A DNA stretch of 64,000 nucleotides from Pseudomonadota bacterium (GTDB lineage Bacteria; Pseudomonadota; Gammaproteobacteria; Steroidobacterales; Steroidobacteraceae): NCBI GenBank assembly GCA_016703895.1, contig JADJBE010000005.1:1-64000 (forward strand), given 5' to 3'. Positions 1 to 8,606 of the stretch are shown piece after piece (position 1 is the first letter of the stretch; each line of letters begins with the position of its first letter). The position numbers were made by a program, and so were the translations under genes. The notes below the pieces were generated by a model, which was not told where the DNA came from, did no database searches, and saw only the letters and a program-made list of their open reading frames with translations.

Positions 1-127
1 CAACCGTAGCCCCGGCATCGGCCATCGTCAGGACGGTTTCGCGACCGAGTCCGGAGGTGCCGCCCGTGACGAGCACAATCTTGCCGGACAGATCGACCAG
101 CGCCTGTTGCGCGACAGATGCGGTCAT
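1..127 (-). CDS. Short-chain dehydrogenase/reductase (SDR), N-terminal part only
   Basis: This gene runs off the left edge; 42 codons are visible. After a short leader the protein reads [13 protein letters not shown] (residues 16-28), which is the first beta strand and the TGxxxGxG dinucleotide-binding loop of classical NAD(P)-dependent short-chain dehydrogenases. The ATG overlaps the TGA of the decayed SDR gene upstream (ATGA), so the two were translationally coupled in an operon with the MFS gene. Substrate and catalytic residues lie outside the window. The family call is secure; the specific function is unknown. Confidence 0.85.
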   Translation of the reverse strand, partial: MTASVAQQALVDLSGKIVLVTGGTSGLGRETVLTMADAGATV

Positions 128-869
128 TGCGCCAACCAACCGCCATCGACTGGTAGTTCGACACCTGTCATGTATGCCGCACCGTCGGTGGCCAGAAATA
201 GGACTGCTGCCGCCACCGCGTCCGGCGATACTGAGGGTGCGCCCGGTAGTATTTGGCCGTCAGAAAATGTTCGGCATCGCCGTCGATGCGACCGGCGAGT
301 ACCGCACTAACAATGATATCGAGTTTGTCGCGCGCGCATTCGAGCGCAGCCGACTTGGTCGCCATCAGTACGCCGCGCGCCGCAGCACAATAGCCCGCAC
401 AGGCGTCGGCGCCGACGCGAGCTAACACACTGGTCACGTTGATAATGACGCCGCCGCCGGTCAGGCGCATGGCGCCGATAGCATGTTTCATTCCGAGCCA
501 GGCGCCGAGCGCATTGTGCTGCAGTTGCTGCTGAAAAGCGCTTGCGTCCAAAGTATCAATGGTCCCAACGCGCAACGTCTGCGCGGCGTTCACTAGCAAA
601 TATAGCGGCTCCGTTGTCGGGCGCACGTCCACGACACGCTCCCAGTCGGTTTCCAGCGCAGGATTGAGCGCTACAGGGGTCGCAACGTCGCTTCCGAGTT
701 CACTGGCCAAGGCCGCGGCGCGTGCCAGATCAGCGTCGGCAAGCACGACGCTAGCACCTGCAGCGGCAAGCATGCGAGCAGTCGCGTGCCCTACGACATT
801 GCCAACTCCGGTCACGAGCGCGAGACGCCCGACGAGGGCGTCGGGTCGCTAGCGCGTGCTGCTAACCAT
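124..869 (-). pseudogene. SDR oxidoreductase disrupted by an in-frame TAG and a frameshift
   Basis: The reading frame from ATG 869, which overlaps the MFS stop codon, meets TAG at 849-851 (codon 7). It then continues as RPDALVGRLALVTGVGN, a recognisable SDR first strand. Near the C-terminus the protein frame becomes arginine/tryptophan-rich nonsense. The neighbouring frame restores a normal SDR ending, with [22 protein letters not shown] followed by a VDGGW-type end, and stops at 124-126, overlapping the next SDR start. The frame change falls somewhere around 225-300. A GTG at 815 could initiate a shorter product, but it would lack the first beta strand and the correct C-terminus. The usual YxxxK catalytic lysine reads arginine (YCAAAR). 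I judge it a decayed gene unless the lesions are sequence errors. Confidence 0.8.
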
Positions 870-2199
870 GCCAGGTGTCTGCCTCGACGGCCAACTTTCG
901 GTACGCTTGACGCGAACTCGCCAGCAGTCCGACGCCCAAACTACCCACAACAGCGGCAACAATCAGCATCGACCAACGCAGTGCCGCCGGATCAGCGAAC
1001 AGCTTGTCGGTAAGCAACGCCACCGAGGTAGGTCCCAGAAACAAGCCTGCCAGACTGATCACCAGCAAGTGAATAGCGGAAATCTTTGAGCGAAACTGTG
1101 CTGGCGCAACGTGAATGACTGCGGCAGTGGATGTGGCAGATCCGGCAGCAAGACCAAACATGGCAGGCGCCAACAGCGCAATAGAAATGGCAGCGGAAGG
1201 CGCCATCGCCATCGCTACGCAGAACGGGATGGCCGTGCCCAGCACAATTACCAGCACGCTGAACGGTGCGTCACTCTCCCCGCGGGCGTAGCGACGACTC
1301 GACCATTGCGAGCCGACGATGACGCCCATCGGCCCCATGGTCGCAAGTACGATGCCGTACCAGATGCCCGCCGCCGCGGGTTCCATATTCCAGGTGCGAG
1401 CGTACATGCTGGGAATCCAGAAAAACGAGTAGCCGATAATCGTGATCGTCGCATTGCCGGCCATCAGCGCACCAAACGCCCGGCCGTGCTGGCGCATGAA
1501 CGCGAGTGCGGCGCGCAGTCCCTGTGGCTGCATCGCTGTTGAGTCAGCAGGCGAACCTACCTGAAGATAGCCGCGTCGAACGGGCTCCTGCACGGTCCGC
1601 AGCAGTAGGGCAACGAGCAAGCCCGGCAGGCCTACCAACACGAACGTGACTTGCCAAGGCGCCAGCGCGCTCAGCACTGGCCAATCAATACCGTCCGATG
1701 CTGTTACCCACAAGATGACTTGGCCGCCTAACAAAAAGGCAAGTCCCGCACCCACCGACTGACCCATGTTGAAGAGCCCGACGGCACGTAGTGCTCGATC
1801 GCGAGGAAAATAGTCCGAGATGATCGACAACGCGGCGGGCGCCAGCGTGGCTTCGCCAACGCCGACCATCACGCGCGCGGCAAACAGCTCTGCAAAGCCG
1901 TCGGCCAGGCCACAGGCTGCCGTCGCCAAGGACCACAACACGATTCCGACTATGATGATGTTGCGACGACTGTAGCGATCCGCGAGCATGCCGATCGGAA
2001 TTCCCAGCGTGACATAGAAGATGCCGAAGGCGGGACCCATCAACCAGCTCATCTGGGTGTCGTTGAGCGCAAGGTCGGCCTTGATCGGCTCGATCAACAG
2101 GGCAAGGATGCCCCGATCGATGAAGGCGACCACGTAGCCGACGATTAGCAAAGCAACGACGTACCAGGCGTACGCGGTACGAGGATAGGGTGCTTGCAT
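862..2199 (-). CDS. MFS transporter, spinster-like
   Basis: The product is a 445-residue inner-membrane carrier with about 12 hydrophobic segments. The N-terminal half shows AYAWYVVALLIVGYVVAFIDR as helix 1, the loop motif GMLADRYSRR between helices 2 and 3 (MFS motif A), and RVMVGVGEA in helix 4. This pattern resembles spinster-like/organic-anion MFS proteins found beside catabolic genes. I chose ATG 2199 because the protein then starts just before helix 1 and an AGAGG box lies about ten bases upstream. A longer frame reaching 2238 would run through the inverted repeat at 2240-2256. It leads an operon with two SDR genes and diverges from the MarR gene, which probably controls it. Substrate unknown. 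Confidence 0.88.
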   Translation of the reverse strand: MQAPYPRTAYAWYVVALLIVGYVVAFIDRGILALLIEPIKADLALNDTQMSWLMGPAFGIFYVTLGIPIGMLADRYSRRNIIIVGIVLWSLATAACGLADGFAELFAARVMVGVGEATLAPAALSIISDYFPRDRALRAVGLFNMGQSVGAGLAFLLGGQVILWVTASDGIDWPVLSALAPWQVTFVLVGLPGLLVALLLRTVQEPVRRGYLQVGSPADSTAMQPQGLRAALAFMRQHGRAFGALMAGNATITIIGYSFFWIPSMYARTWNMEPAAAGIWYGIVLATMGPMGVIVGSQWSSRRYARGESDAPFSVLVIVLGTAIPFCVAMAMAPSAAISIALLAPAMFGLAAGSATSTAAVIHVAPAQFRSKISAIHLLVISLAGLFLGPTSVALLTDKLFADPAALRWSMLIVAAVVGSLGVGLLASSRQAYRKLAVEADTWHG

Positions 2200-2239
2200 G
2201 CGGTGCGTTCTGCCTCTTGTTATAGACGCTTGACCCAAT

Positions 2240-2256
2240 ACTGTCGCAATGACAGT
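2240..2256. promoter_or_regulatory. Candidate MarR operator (perfect inverted repeat)
   Basis: ACTGTC-GCAAT-GACAGT is a perfect 6-bp inverted repeat with a 5-base spacer, in the 89-base gap between the divergent MFS and MarR genes. Dyads of this size between a MarR gene and a divergent transporter are the usual arrangement for autoregulated MarR repressors. A TATAAC box (2219-2224, minus strand) lies beside it, though it is uncomfortably close to the MFS start. Binding is inferred. Confidence 0.5.
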
Positions 2257-2288
2257 CTACTGCCAATTGCGCGAGCAGGGGGTGCTCA

Positions 2289-2792
2289 ATGGTGAGAATG
2301 GCAGTCAGGGCAGACGCGGCCAGTCGGCATCCCGCTGACATCTTTCAACGTATCGTTAATGAGGTGTTTCAGCTCCAGGCTGCCATCCTGCGCTACGGCG
2401 ACGCCGTCGGCACCAAGCACGGCGTCTCAGCGAGCCGCTGGCAGGTGCTTGCGGTTTTGGCGCGTGCGCCATTGCCGGTTGCAGCCATTGCGCGGCGACT
2501 GGGCTTGAAGCGCCAGAGCGTCCAGCGTACGACCGACCTGCTGGTTGGGGAAGGCCTGGTAGAAATGCGCACCAACCCGGACCATAGTCGTGCGATGCTG
2601 GGGCAGCTGACCCCAGCCGGCACTCGGGTGCAAGCTGCGCTGGCCGAACGTCAGCGGGAGTTCTGCGCCGGATGCACTCACGGCATTTCTGCAGCCGACC
2701 TGCGCGAATTCGAAGCCATGCTTGAGCGGCTGCGTGGCCGAATCGACCAGGCGGATACCGCCCCGATTGCGAAGCGAGGAAAACGACAATGA
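2289..2792 (+). CDS. MarR-family transcriptional regulator
   Basis: The 167-residue protein has a central winged helix-turn-helix. ASRWQVLAVLARAPLPVAAIARRLG (about 48-72) forms the scaffold, LKRQSVQRTTDLLVGEGLV (about 73-91) is the recognition helix, and NPDHSRAMLGQLTPAG (about 96-111) is the wing. Flanking helices should make the dimer interface. Such proteins are dimeric repressors released by small aromatic or hydrophobic ligands. It diverges from the MFS gene across a perfect dyad and is the first gene of a run with the DUF1330, VOC and NADP-oxidoreductase genes; its TGA overlaps the next ATG. It probably senses the compound this cluster handles. Confidence 0.9.
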   Translation: MVRMAVRADAASRHPADIFQRIVNEVFQLQAAILRYGDAVGTKHGVSASRWQVLAVLARAPLPVAAIARRLGLKRQSVQRTTDLLVGEGLVEMRTNPDHSRAMLGQLTPAGTRVQAALAERQREFCAGCTHGISAADLREFEAMLERLRGRIDQADTAPIAKRGKRQ

Positions 2793-3394
2793 ATCAAGTC
2801 TCCGATACCGTAGGTTATTCGCTAGGGTTCGCGCGCGACATGGTGCCCGCCAAAATGGCGCCATACTCTGCGGCGCTGCCGCCTATTTACCAGAAGTTTG
2901 CCGGCCAGTATCTGGCGCTCGGCGGGCCGGGTAGGGGCGTCATGCGACTCGAGGGAGACTGGGGTGAGCGGGCCGTCATGTTAGGCGTGTTTCCGGACTA
3001 TGCGGCCGTCGGTGACTTCTGGACGAGTCCGGAGTATCTCGCTGCGAAGAAGCTGCGCGAAGGTGCGGTGAAGGTCGACGCGTGCCGACTACCGGGGCGT
3101 CGCGCACCTGAGGACCATCAAGTGGTATTGGTCCTTGCAGTACGTGGCGTGAAGGATCTGAGCGAGTTGTTACAGTCCGCACTAACGACGGCCGACGCCC
3201 GCGTGTTGGCGCCGCTCGGTGTCGGCGGCTTCGAAATACTCGAAGGTGACCTGCAAGCCCATGAGATTGGCATCGTCTCCTGCATAGACCAAGCACGCTT
3301 GGCAGCTACATGGGACGTGCTGCAACCGTTGCTGGCGGCCAGTGGCAAAAGCGTACAGGCATACAGCGCCAATCGCGCACCGTCGAAAAGTTAG
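2789..3394 (+). CDS. DUF1330-containing protein, double-length
   Basis: The protein has 201 residues. The first half carries the DUF1330 pattern: QKFAGQYLALGG, GDWGERAVMLGVFPDYAAVGDFWTSPEY, and a closing VDACRLPG. The fold is a dimeric alpha/beta barrel of the EthD/antibiotic-monooxygenase type. The second half (about 108-195) is a diverged segment that could be a degenerate second barrel. Single-domain family members are roughly 95-100 residues, so this looks like a fused tandem. It overlaps the MarR stop by four bases (ATGA). Biochemical role unknown. Confidence 0.75.
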   Translation: MNQVSDTVGYSLGFARDMVPAKMAPYSAALPPIYQKFAGQYLALGGPGRGVMRLEGDWGERAVMLGVFPDYAAVGDFWTSPEYLAAKKLREGAVKVDACRLPGRRAPEDHQVVLVLAVRGVKDLSELLQSALTTADARVLAPLGVGGFEILEGDLQAHEIGIVSCIDQARLAATWDVLQPLLAASGKSVQAYSANRAPSKS

Positions 3395-3406
3395 TAGGAG
3401 CCCACA

Positions 3407-3880
3407 ATGCCCGCAAATCAAACTGCACCCGTCAAACGCACTACCGTCGTCGTTGCCGACCTTACTCGGTCGTTAGCGTTTTATCGAGATCTCCTGGGGA
3501 TGGATGTATTCTTTGAAGGTGATATCGGTAACCCAGGCGCGTCAGGCGTTACTGCCGTCGACTGCGAGGACTTGCGCATGGTCGTGTTGTCAGTCGCGGG
3601 TTCCGAGCTGGGTATGGTTGGCCTAATGGAGATCCATGGCGTGAAGCCACCCTTGGCCGCCACCCAGTGGGACAAACGTCTCAAGACCGGCGAGGCTATT
3701 CTGGTCATCCCCACGGAGAACATGCAGTCGCTGCATGAAAAAATGGTGGCTGCGGGTGTCTGTGTGGTGACGCCGCCGACGCGCATCGTTGTTCCGGGCC
3801 GGCCGGAGATACACGAGATGATGGTGCGCGATCCCGACGGCATGGTGGTCAATTTGACGCAGCGTGGTCCGTTGCGATGA
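3407..3880 (+). CDS. VOC-superfamily (glyoxalase/dioxygenase fold) protein
   Basis: This 157-residue single-domain protein opens with VKRTTVVVADLTRSLAFYRDLLGMDV, the characteristic first beta-alpha unit of vicinal-oxygen-chelate proteins. It closes with HEMMVRDPDGMVVNLTQ, where the conserved DPDG turn precedes the metal-ligand strand. A TAGGAG box precedes the ATG. It lies between the DUF1330 and NADP-oxidoreductase genes in the MarR operon. VOC enzymes are metal-dependent isomerases, lyases or dioxygenases; which reaction applies here cannot be read. Confidence 0.85.
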   Translation: MPANQTAPVKRTTVVVADLTRSLAFYRDLLGMDVFFEGDIGNPGASGVTAVDCEDLRMVVLSVAGSELGMVGLMEIHGVKPPLAATQWDKRLKTGEAILVIPTENMQSLHEKMVAAGVCVVTPPTRIVVPGRPEIHEMMVRDPDGMVVNLTQRGPLR

Positions 3881-3890
3881 GCGTTGTCCG

Positions 3891-4856
3891 ATGATGGCGA
3901 GGCCGCGGCCCGTTCGCCCTGATGAGAACCAGCAATGGACCTTGGCCGAGCGACCCGTGGGGCGTGAGGTACGCAAATCCGATTTCAAGCTGGTCAGCAA
4001 CGCGGTTCCTGATCTGGCAGCAAACGAACTGCTGATCCGCACGCTCTACTTATCTGTCGCGCCGGTGATGCGGGACTACATGCTGGACGGCGCCGGGTTC
4101 GAGAAGCCGCTGGCGATCGGTGCAGTCATGCGCGGCCGCGGCGTCGGCATTGTGATTGAATCACGCAACGCTAACTACGCACCGGGCGACATTGTGCAGG
4201 GTAAGCTCGGCTGGCAGGCGTATTCGATCTCCGATGGCAGCCCTTACTACATGATGTACAAAATCCAGCAGCGGATTGCCCCGCTGTCGACGGGCATAGG
4301 CGTGCTGGGCGTCACGGGCTTTACGTCGTATCTGGGCTTGGTAGACGTGGGGCGCTTCAAGCCAGGCGATGCCGTGCTGGTGTCCGGAGCTGCCGGGGGC
4401 GTTGGTTCCAGTGTTGGGCAGGTCGCGCGTAGTCTCGGTGCCGGGCGCATCATCGGGATTGCCGGCAGCGATGAGAAGTGTCAGTTGCTCGTCGATAAAC
4501 TGGGCTATGACGCGGCGATCAACTACCGCACCCAAGATCTGGGTAGCCACTTCAGCGAGTTGATGCCCAACGGCTTCGACGTGTTCTTCGACAATGTCGG
4601 TGGCACCACGCTCGACACGGCGCTGCTGCACATGAACAAACACGCGCGGATTTCACTGTGCGGCCGGATCTCCGAGTACATCAATAACGCCGAGCAGCCC
4701 TACGCGCTCAGGAATTACCAGTACATCCACAAGCGCTATGCCACGCTGCAGGCGTTTTTCATCTATTTGCTGGAGGCGGACTTCCCGCGCGCCGAGGCGG
4801 CGATGGCCGCCATGATCGCGAAGGGGCACTTGACCTGGACCGAGGACGTCCTGTAG
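3891..4856 (+). CDS. Zinc-independent NADP-dependent oxidoreductase (MDR), truncated by in-frame TAG
   Basis: The sequence matches the leukotriene-B4-dehydrogenase/CurA branch of medium-chain reductases: NQQWTLAERPVGR at the start, ELLIRTLYLSVAPVMRDYM near residue 50-65, and the nucleotide loop SGAAGGVGSSVGQVA near 163-177. The family reduces alpha,beta-unsaturated carbonyls with NADPH. TAG at 4854-4856 interrupts it, but the same frame continues GLERMPEALIRLSYGSNRGK and a short tail to TGA at 4986-4988. This is the expected family C-terminus, so a CAG-to-TAG change has probably removed about 43 residues (roughly 25 of them family-like). The start is taken at ATG 3891 rather than an upstream start that overlaps the VOC gene. 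Confidence 0.8.
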   Translation: MMARPRPVRPDENQQWTLAERPVGREVRKSDFKLVSNAVPDLAANELLIRTLYLSVAPVMRDYMLDGAGFEKPLAIGAVMRGRGVGIVIESRNANYAPGDIVQGKLGWQAYSISDGSPYYMMYKIQQRIAPLSTGIGVLGVTGFTSYLGLVDVGRFKPGDAVLVSGAAGGVGSSVGQVARSLGAGRIIGIAGSDEKCQLLVDKLGYDAAINYRTQDLGSHFSELMPNGFDVFFDNVGGTTLDTALLHMNKHARISLCGRISEYINNAEQPYALRNYQYIHKRYATLQAFFIYLLEADFPRAEAAMAAMIAKGHLTWTEDVL

Positions 4857-5082
4857 GGTCTCGAGCGCATGCCGGAGGCACTTATTCGTCTGTCCTACGG
4901 CAGCAATCGCGGCAAGCAGATCGTGCGCGTCGATCACGACGCGGAGTCGTATCGAAGCAACAACCGCTGGGCTACAACGACCAGTTGACAGCCGCCTGTC
5001 ATAGCGGCAGGATTCTGCATTCGACAATCGCGCAGGCACGCAATTCGCGCGCTCGCCTGCGGTTGCGCACGAGGGTTGTTCC

Positions 5083-7536
5083 ATGTATCGCAGAACTGCT
5101 TTTATTATTGTTTGTGCTGCTGCCGCGACAGTTGGCTGGGCACAGCAGCCCGCGGCTACCGACGCCGAACCAACGCTGGCGCTCGAGGAAGTCGTGGTTA
5201 CCGCGCGTAAGGTGGCGGAACGTTTGCAGGACGTGCCATTGTCAATTACCGCGTTCTCCGGCAAGGAGCTCGAGTCGGCCGGTATTGCCAACGTCACCGA
5301 TCTCGCCGGTGCCACACCTGGCCTCTCTTACGCCACCGACTCGGGGCGGACGGCTGAGCGGCCCGTGGTTCGCGGTATTTCCTCGTTGCGTCCTGAGGCG
5401 GCGCAACCGGTGTCGGTATTCCTCGATGGCGTGTATGTGCGCGACGGCGTTCTGTCGCTGTTGCTCGAGGATGTACAACGCGTTGAGGTCGTCAAAGGAC
5501 CTCAATCGGCACTGTATGGTCGCGCGAGCTATGCGGGCGCGATCAATGTCCTCGGTAACCGGCCAACCGACACGCTCACGGGGCGCGTCATCCTGACAGG
5601 CGCGGAAGACAGTCAGTACGAAGCGTTTGGCGTGATCAGCGGACCGCTGGTGAGCGATCGTCTGCTCGGTCGCTTGAGTGTCAAGCACTACGAGTACGGT
5701 GGTCAGTACACGAACGAGCTAAGTGGTAACAAGGTCGGCGACGAAAAAACCGATCAGATCGAAGGCTCGTTGCTGTTTCGCGCCGCCGATTCGCTCGAAT
5801 TCCTGTTCAATGTTGGTTACAAGAAAGACAACGATGGCTTTTTCGCCAGTAACACGCGTAACGTACCGACGATCGCCACGGTTGGCGGCGTACCGACGAT
5901 AATCAGCCTGAACGATACATCCAACGTTGCGAATGGCGCGGTTTGCAACGGTCGCACGATTCAGATTACGCAAAACAACCCGATGACGGGGCAACCGGAT
6001 CCCGCTACGCCGGTACCGGCGACAACTGTATTGAACGGCTGGCCCTGTGGTGCGCGCGATGTGCCCCCGGGTCAACTTGTGCGCCGCAACGAGGCAGATT
6101 TCGCCGAATACACAGACCCGCGCACGGGCAGAAACTACGGCAATATCATGGGGCTCGACCGTGCGCAGATCCGCGGTTCGCTTACGATCAAGTGGGACTT
6201 CGCCGCGGGGTATTCCCTGACGTCGCAGACAGCCTATTCAGAACGTGATCAGGAGTTCGGAGCTGATCAGTCGTACAACGGTACCCGCTTCTCGATTGTG
6301 GGTACGCCTTGGTCGACCTTTGACGACGACACGCTTAAGACTTTCTCACAGGAATTCCGCGTAACGTCGCCGCGTGATCGCCAACTGAAATGGTTGGCGG
6401 GCGTGTTCATGTACACCGAGGACTTCGAAGGTCTGACGTCGAACGTGATCCAGCGCGGTCCCGCGCCGACCTTCGCTGTCACTGCTGCACCCACTCGGTT
6501 GGTGTCGCCTCGCACGGTCGACAACTACGCCGGCTTTGCACAGCTAGAGTTCGCCGCGACCGACCAACTCAATCTTTCGGCCGAGCTGCGCTACAACTGG
6601 GAGAAGGCGCGCTATGGCGACGACACACCCTTAGGGACGGCAATCGTCACAACCGATCGGTTTGCAGCCGGACAGCCGGTGGTCATCAATGTGCCCATCA
6701 CCGAAAAGTCGTGGGCGCCGCGGCTCACGGCTAACTACAAACTTACGCCTGACATGATGCTGTATGCCCAGGCAGCGGAGGGGTTCAAAAATGGCGCCAT
6801 CAACGTCGCATCTTCTGTGCCCGCAGCGCAAGTGCCCTATGTCGGTGAGACAGTTCGCGCCTATGAAGTCGGCATGAAGAGTGAGTGGATGAATCGCCGG
6901 CTGCGTGCCAACGTTGCGCTGTTCTGGAACGATCTGACCGATCTGCAACTCAGTCAATCGATCGTGGCGCTGGATCCGATAACTGGTCTGCAATCAACCA
7001 GCACGGTGGTCAATAACGTCGGCGAAGCACGCACGCGCGGCGCGGAGTTCGAATTCGACGCGTCGCTTACGAAGAATCTCAGTGGTGGCGTGATCTACGC
7101 CTATACGGATGCGGAAGCGCTCAGGGGCTTCGAAATCACCAATGGGCAAGTGTTTGGTGGTGATCAGAGTGTCGCGGGTGCCGAGTTGCCACGCTCGCCG
7201 AAGCATTCCGCTGCCGGCTACCTGCAGTGGGCGCAGGCGATGCCGTTTGGCTCGAACGTTGAGTTCCAGTCGCGCCTGGATGTTGTGTACGAGTCTCGCC
7301 GTTACGCGGCAATCCAGAATCTGATCTGGGCAGACCCACGCACACGCGTGAATCTCAGCGCGTCCCTGTCGAACGACAACTGGAGAGGCTCAATCTGGGT
7401 CAAGAACCTGCTCAACGCCGAGGAATCGGTGAACGCCTTCCGCTATCTCGATCCGGTGACCTTCCGTCGCACCGCCGTCGATTGGTTGCCCCGCCTGCGT
7501 CAGGCGGGCGTCACGGTCAGCTACAGCTTCGACTAA
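5083..7536 (+). CDS. TonB-dependent outer-membrane receptor
   Basis: The 817-residue protein has a signal peptide ending near residue 20 (ATVGWA|QQP) and a TonB box LEEVVVTARK at about 34-43. A plug domain follows (DVPLSITAFSGKELES through RVEVVKGPQSALYGRASYAGAINV), then a 22-strand barrel with the Fe-receptor-type ending GSIWVKNLLNAEES and RLRQAGVTVSYSF. The plug lacks iron-receptor hallmarks, and family members beside catabolic genes often import non-siderophore organics. One oddity is that the chain ends F-D, so the aromatic residue recognised for barrel insertion is penultimate. A long-VOC gene follows 11 bases later and probably shares its transcript. Confidence 0.93.
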   Translation: MYRRTAFIIVCAAAATVGWAQQPAATDAEPTLALEEVVVTARKVAERLQDVPLSITAFSGKELESAGIANVTDLAGATPGLSYATDSGRTAERPVVRGISSLRPEAAQPVSVFLDGVYVRDGVLSLLLEDVQRVEVVKGPQSALYGRASYAGAINVLGNRPTDTLTGRVILTGAEDSQYEAFGVISGPLVSDRLLGRLSVKHYEYGGQYTNELSGNKVGDEKTDQIEGSLLFRAADSLEFLFNVGYKKDNDGFFASNTRNVPTIATVGGVPTIISLNDTSNVANGAVCNGRTIQITQNNPMTGQPDPATPVPATTVLNGWPCGARDVPPGQLVRRNEADFAEYTDPRTGRNYGNIMGLDRAQIRGSLTIKWDFAAGYSLTSQTAYSERDQEFGADQSYNGTRFSIVGTPWSTFDDDTLKTFSQEFRVTSPRDRQLKWLAGVFMYTEDFEGLTSNVIQRGPAPTFAVTAAPTRLVSPRTVDNYAGFAQLEFAATDQLNLSAELRYNWEKARYGDDTPLGTAIVTTDRFAAGQPVVINVPITEKSWAPRLTANYKLTPDMMLYAQAAEGFKNGAINVASSVPAAQVPYVGETVRAYEVGMKSEWMNRRLRANVALFWNDLTDLQLSQSIVALDPITGLQSTSTVVNNVGEARTRGAEFEFDASLTKNLSGGVIYAYTDAEALRGFEITNGQVFGGDQSVAGAELPRSPKHSAAGYLQWAQAMPFGSNVEFQSRLDVVYESRRYAAIQNLIWADPRTRVNLSASLSNDNWRGSIWVKNLLNAEESVNAFRYLDPVTFRRTAVDWLPRLRQAGVTVSYSFD

Positions 7537-7547
7537 GGCCGTTAGCC

Positions 7548-8582
7548 ATGACCCAATCTCATGTCGTTGGCGGCGCGCTCGATGCCTGTATCGGCGTGCC
7601 GGATCTCGTTGCCGCAATCGGCTACTGGGAGTTGTTTGGCTATCGCGTGGGCGACATCGGTGGGCTCGATGCCGCGGCAGCCAAACGACTCTATGGCGTC
7701 GACAGTGCTGCGCGTATGGTGCGGATGTGGCACCAGGACACCGATCACGGGCTGATTCGGCTGATGCAGTGGGAGCAGACGACGGGCCCCGGTCTCGGAC
7801 TCACGCCGTTCAAGACCGTGGGCAATCGTTGGACGGCCGCTGAGGTGCTGAAGATCAGCCGCATCATCGCGCACGCCAAGTACCGGCGCGACAGCGGCGC
7901 ACCGATCACGATCTTTCATCCTGATGCGGTGCCAGCTCCTGGCACCTCACGTGACTCCTTTCGCCGCGTGATCAGCGCGGCGATCGAAATGGCGGTTCTG
8001 CAACCGTACTATCGGCAAGTCCTGTTCGAGCGAGCGGATTTCCCAAGCCCGCTGTATGGCAAGGTCAATCCTGGCTCCATCTTGCAAGGCAGCCAGTTCA
8101 CGCATTGTTGTGTCGTTACGCGCGGTGTGTCGCGCGACGCTTTCGATTTCTATGACCAAGTGCTGGGGATGGTGAAGTCGGGGGATTTTGATATTCCGTA
8201 TAACGAAATAGGCTCATCGGGAAAGGACATCTTTCAGCTCGGGGAAGGCGAGGGCTTTCACATGCACCGCTTCGACGACCCGCGGGGTGGCGAAGGCTTG
8301 GGCAAGCGCTCGGGCAGGGTGATCTTCTTCAGCTTCAGGGATAGCGTCGAGATGCCGGATCTGCGGGCCGCCTCGAGACCCGGCGCCTTGGGTCTTTGTC
8401 TTTACTCCTGGCGGGTGCACCATATCGAAAAGGTACGCGAAATTGTTCTCAAGGCGGGCGCCACACAGGTCAGCGAGGTGCTACCTAACGAGTTCGGTGA
8501 ACGCGCTATCACGCTGGTAGCTCCCGATAGTACGCCGTGGACGCTGATCGACGCGGTCGATACGGTCGCCGTTGCGGGATGA
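7548..8582 (+). CDS. Long VOC-family protein (two-domain)
   Basis: This 344-residue protein carries two VOC-like halves. The first begins GALDACIGVPDLVAAIGYWELFGYRVG. The second begins SQFTHCCVVTRGVSRDAFDFYDQVLGM and ends in LVAPDSTPWTLIDA, a DPDG-like terminal turn. A near-equal-length relative lies at 23892-24929; both share the DSAxxxxRMxHQxxxxGLxRLMQWE block (about 48-75). The start is ATG 7548, directly after the TonB receptor, with which it probably forms an operon, and before the flavoprotein. It may be a metal-dependent dioxygenase or lyase, or a binding protein. I do not recognise a named family. Confidence 0.8.
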   Translation: MTQSHVVGGALDACIGVPDLVAAIGYWELFGYRVGDIGGLDAAAAKRLYGVDSAARMVRMWHQDTDHGLIRLMQWEQTTGPGLGLTPFKTVGNRWTAAEVLKISRIIAHAKYRRDSGAPITIFHPDAVPAPGTSRDSFRRVISAAIEMAVLQPYYRQVLFERADFPSPLYGKVNPGSILQGSQFTHCCVVTRGVSRDAFDFYDQVLGMVKSGDFDIPYNEIGSSGKDIFQLGEGEGFHMHRFDDPRGGEGLGKRSGRVIFFSFRDSVEMPDLRAASRPGALGLCLYSWRVHHIEKVREIVLKAGATQVSEVLPNEFGERAITLVAPDSTPWTLIDAVDTVAVAG

Positions 8583-8606
8583 CGCCGACGCGTCAAAGGA
8601 CCTCTT

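Noticed and set aside
2200..2238. N-terminal extension of the MFS protein
   Set aside because: It would add an unlikely polar leader before helix 1 and abut the candidate operator. ATG 2199 has a ribosome box.
849..4856. Genome-wide TAG recoding
   Set aside because: Several intact genes end properly at TAG (for example the MFS gene at 862 and the addA-like gene at 51600), and one gene ends in tandem TAG TAG (3392-3397), so TAG works as a stop.
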